A stretch of 64,000 nt of DNA. Origin: Frateuria_A sp035943815. Its GTDB lineage: Bacteria > Pseudomonadota > Gammaproteobacteria > Xanthomonadales > Rhodanobacteraceae. A program made the position numbers and the translations under genes. Shown here in pieces: positions 61,653 to 64,000 of the stretch. The notes beneath the pieces are model-generated. The model ran no database searches. It saw nothing but the letters and a program-made list of their open reading frames with translations, and was not told the origin of the DNA. The stretch lies in contig NZ_DASZBU010000017.1 of assembly GCF_035943815.1 (NCBI RefSeq), positions 1 through 64,000 of the forward strand, read 5' to 3'. Position 1 is the first letter of the stretch. Every line of letters begins with the position of its first letter.

Positions 61653-63407
61653 CTAGGACACCGCAGCGCCGGCGACGGGCAGCCCTGCTTTCTCGCTGAC
61701 GAAGCGATTCATCCTCTCGGCCAAGGCCTCCCGCCTTGCCTTGAGGAAATCGCGATAGCGATCCGTGTCCCAGAGTGAGGCGTCCAGCGGAACGCACTGA
61801 CTCATCAACGCCTGCTCGCCTTGCTTGACAACAATCTCAGCCAAGTAGCCGGTCGCGTCCTTGTTGCTGATCCGTCGATTGGTCTGCCCGGTGATGAAGG
61901 CCATGTTGGCGATCTCGTTGATCTCGCCGGTTTCGTAGCGGTTCTTGAGCAGGGACTTCGGAATGATGTGGTGCCACTGGATGAAGTGCAGCTTGCCTTG
62001 ATGGGTCAGCGACAGGCCAAGCCCGCTGTACCAATCGCGCGCTCCGGCGTCCTTCAACGCGAGGTAAGCCAGCGAGAACAAGGGACTATTGGCACCTCGT
62101 CCAGCGAGATCCCCCGGCTCAACATGCAGGCGGCCAAACTGTCGGCGAACCGGTTCGATAAGCGCAGCCAAATCGCCGCCACGAAAGATGATGGCTAGAT
62201 CCTCGTTGAGCAGCGTTTCGGTGGAGCCGCGGGAGTAGCGACCGCGAGAGTTTGCCACCAGCAACCAATGCAGCAGGGCGCGCTGCTCGTCAGCCGTCAA
62301 CTTGTTGTCCTTGACGCGGCTCACCGCAGCCAGCGCATGAATGAACATGGGCGAGGAAAGCAATGATTCGTCCTCGATCCCAGCGTTGCTACGAAGAAAG
62401 TTGATGGCAAAGCGAAGTCCTTCCTTGGCCTCCTCCCAACCCTGCTTGAGTCTTTCCACCGGGGTGCTGGCGACGCTGCGGAACAAGCATTGCTGAGTGG
62501 CAAACACCACAATGGCGCGTACCAGCTGACCCAGATCGATCGTGAACCAGCTCTGCTCGCACTCGTCCTGAAACTCCTCCAACTGCTTGAGCAGGTTGGG
62601 CCAGCGCGAGGTCATCTGTGCCAGCGCCAGGTCGGATGAGCGCAGCTTGGCACCCAGCGAATTGACGCGCACGAAGATCTCGGTGACTTCTTCGTAGCTC
62701 ATGGCGCGCTCAAGCACGTGAACCACGTAGCTGTAGTCACGAATCGCCCGGAGCTTCTTCAGGCGGTCGGAATAGCGGTGAAACCGTGGATCATCGAACG
62801 ACTGCACGCCCGCCTTTTGCAGCAGCTGTCCATCGTTGGCGTTGGCGAACACCTCACTGACACGAATCCAATTGGACTGAGCCAGAAGCGCTTTGCTCCC
62901 GACCACAAACGTGCGTCGTCCGAGACGCTGCTGGAAGCCCTCATTACCAGCCTCCTCCTCCTCGCTCTCCCCCTCGCTTTCGTCCTCATCATCCGACCGG
63001 ATGGGCGAGGTCTCATCACCCTCAACTTCGGTGACGTCGGACGGAGGGCCGTCTGGGTGTTCCAGATTGAACAGGATCTCAATGGGTCGCTTGCGCCCAC
63101 GCACGTGCACCGGCTCACCATTGATAACGGCCGTGAGCGAGGTCAATCGCTGCTGGCCGTCCAAGAGGAGCTTGCGACCAACGAATGCACTGGTGTTCTG
63201 TGCGATTGCAGAGTCACGCGTCGGCACCGGCTCGTCGGTTTCCCACATCAGAATGGAGCCGCTGGGATATCCGCGATAAAGCGAGTCCAGAAGATCGCGT
63301 ACACGAGTCGCTTGCCAGACGTAATGGCGTTGGATTTCTGGCAGGCGGAGTTCTCCGCGCTTGTACATATCTACCAGCGTGGCTATCGAAACGTTTTGTT
63401 GCTGCAT
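61653..63407 (-). CDS. DUF262/GmrSD-like protein with HNH-type C-terminal region
   Basis: This 584-residue protein has an N-terminal DUF262 (ParB-like NTPase) domain: LVDMYKRGELRLPEIQRHYV and the DGQQR motif in LLLDGQQRLTSLTAVING. A very acidic insert (SDDEDESEGESEEEEAGN) interrupts it. The C-terminal part reads WHHIIPKSLLKNRYE...NMAFITGQTNRRISN, an HNH-like nuclease arrangement as in GmrSD-type modification-dependent enzymes. The start at 63407 (MQQQNVSIATL) follows homology. It lies between hsdS and fic. It may add a second, modification-sensing barrier to phage. Confidence 0.8.
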   Translation of the reverse strand: MQQQNVSIATLVDMYKRGELRLPEIQRHYVWQATRVRDLLDSLYRGYPSGSILMWETDEPVPTRDSAIAQNTSAFVGRKLLLDGQQRLTSLTAVINGEPVHVRGRKRPIEILFNLEHPDGPPSDVTEVEGDETSPIRSDDEDESEGESEEEEAGNEGFQQRLGRRTFVVGSKALLAQSNWIRVSEVFANANDGQLLQKAGVQSFDDPRFHRYSDRLKKLRAIRDYSYVVHVLERAMSYEEVTEIFVRVNSLGAKLRSSDLALAQMTSRWPNLLKQLEEFQDECEQSWFTIDLGQLVRAIVVFATQQCLFRSVASTPVERLKQGWEEAKEGLRFAINFLRSNAGIEDESLLSSPMFIHALAAVSRVKDNKLTADEQRALLHWLLVANSRGRYSRGSTETLLNEDLAIIFRGGDLAALIEPVRRQFGRLHVEPGDLAGRGANSPLFSLAYLALKDAGARDWYSGLGLSLTHQGKLHFIQWHHIIPKSLLKNRYETGEINEIANMAFITGQTNRRISNKDATGYLAEIVVKQGEQALMSQCVPLDASLWDTDRYRDFLKARREALAERMNRFVSEKAGLPVAGAAVS

Positions 63408-63466
63408 CCTGTGCTTCCCCTTCGCATCCGCGACATATCCAGATTCAACCAGACGGTGGCGCAACG

Positions 63467-63868
63467 TCACCAAGTAGCGATGGATACCCGCTCGGCCACC
63501 CCAAACCTCTCCCGAAATTCCTGAGCTTGCTCGGGTGAAACCTGCACGGGCATGGCTTGCACCCCGTGGTCCCTAAGCCATGCAAAGCGGTGTCGACCGT
63601 CGCTAAACGATACGACTCCATCGTTAATCGCCACGTCGGGCAATTCGACACAGCCGTGGGTGGAAGTCAGCCACTCGCCGAAGCGCTCATATCTGTCATC
63701 TATAACCGCCCCGTCCCCGCCAGCACCGACGTAGTACTCGTGATCGAGCCTCCACGCTTCATCGAGCTTTGACACGGATATCCAGACAGCGACGTCGTCG
63801 GGAGCGTTCCAATCTGAATGTGCTTGCGTCGACTCTCCCCAACGAAGCACGATGGTCCTCGGACCCAT
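63467..63868 (-). CDS. Small ParB-like protein between hsdS and DUF262 gene
   Basis: This 133-residue protein begins one overlapping step after the hsdS stop (TGA ATG). Its C-terminal half reads INDGVVSFSDGRHRFAWLRD, then HGVQAMPVQVSPEQAQEFRE. The DGRHR motif is like the DGxHR of ParB/sulfiredoxin-type domains. The N-terminal half (WISVSKLDEAWRLDHEYYVG) is not recognised. It is on the same strand as its neighbours and is likely part of the restriction locus. The function is not known. Confidence 0.55.
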   Translation of the reverse strand: MGPRTIVLRWGESTQAHSDWNAPDDVAVWISVSKLDEAWRLDHEYYVGAGGDGAVIDDRYERFGEWLTSTHGCVELPDVAINDGVVSFSDGRHRFAWLRDHGVQAMPVQVSPEQAQEFRERFGVAERVSIATW

Positions 63869-64000
63869 TCAGACTGCACCACGTACGTCGATCTTGCCGG
63901 TGACGGCAGCGGAGATAAGCGCGCTTCGCCGCTCTCGCAATAGATCGATCCCTCGCACCGCTTCGACCTCAAGATCGATGAATTGGCTCAACTGCCGGTC
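63869..64000 (-). CDS. hsdS: Type I restriction enzyme specificity subunit, C-terminal end
   Basis: Reading the minus strand from the window edge, 43 codons in frame end at TGA (63869-63871): FIDLEVEAVRGIDLLRERRS, then ALISAAVTGKIDVRGAV. This is the conserved C-terminal helix of HsdS proteins (LLxERRSALISAAVTGxIDVR). The rest of the gene, and probably hsdM, lies beyond the window. Its stop abuts the start of the ParB-like small gene. It ties the DUF262, Fic and HsdR genes to a type I system. Confidence 0.78.
   Translation of the reverse strand, partial: DRQLSQFIDLEVEAVRGIDLLRERRSALISAAVTGKIDVRGAV

Overview
This is a GC-rich bacterial chromosome segment. Its gene content and order point to the Lysobacterales (Xanthomonadales), most likely a member of the Rhodanobacteraceae (Rhodanobacter, Dyella, Luteibacter or Frateuria type). 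The main clues are the ndk-rlmN-pilW-rodZ...yfgM-bamB-der order, a large glgE/treS/glgB/glgX/treZ/malQ/treY cluster of the kind known from xanthomonads, an XrvA/H-NS-like protein, and CCCTCTCC-type intergenic hairpins. The assignment is inferred from content only.

Layout. 1-10 kb is an accessory, partly decayed stretch. It holds an IS3-family element cut by the window edge, an orphan Rhs C-terminal tip with a membrane protein behind it (possible toxin/immunity pair), a frameshifted transglutaminase-like gene, a truncated quinone oxidoreductase beside a LysR regulator, a tyrosine-recombinase remnant, an H-NS-like protein, a secreted metallo-beta-lactamase-fold protein with a second LysR gene, a truncated sensor kinase, and a DapB-like paralogue. 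10.6-28.6 kb is one minus-strand operon for alpha-glucan and trehalose metabolism: DUF3606 protein, glgE, treS-maltokinase, glgB, glgX, treZ, malQ, treY. Every junction is tightly spaced, overlapping, or bridged by a tiny ORF.

28.8-36 kb holds a sirtuin, an RsbQ/KAI2-like hydrolase overlapping a PAS hybrid histidine kinase, tadA, an OsmC protein, two small enzymes including a pirin, and a zeta-like/Phd-like toxin-antitoxin pair. 36-48 kb is core genome: guaA, guaB, folD, an acetyltransferase, then der, bamB, yfgM, rodZ, pilW, rlmN and ndk on the minus strand. The ispG-hisS genes that often lie between rodZ and yfgM are absent. 48-53 kb is a fatty-acid oxidation locus: a PsrA-like TetR regulator with twin operators, a FadN-type fadB carrying an in-frame palindromic insertion, and fadA. 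53-57 kb has two paralogous secreted single-domain proteins and an M1 aminopeptidase. 57.2-64 kb is a defence island read on the minus strand: hsdS (cut by the edge), a ParB-like small protein, a DUF262/GmrSD-like protein, a Fic protein and hsdR.

How the parts work together. In the glucan operon, TreS with its maltokinase domain would make maltose-1-phosphate from trehalose, GlgE would polymerise it, and GlgB would branch it. GlgX and MalQ would debranch and disproportionate the glucan, and TreY/TreZ would turn chain ends back into trehalose, closing a cycle. The TetR-fadB-fadA block looks like acyl-CoA-responsive beta-oxidation. The most unusual observations are the chain of bridging mini-ORFs, the degenerate amylase domain fused to GlgE, the RsbQ-hybrid kinase pair, the palindrome inside fadB, and the Fic/DUF262/ParB-like cargo inside the type I restriction locus.
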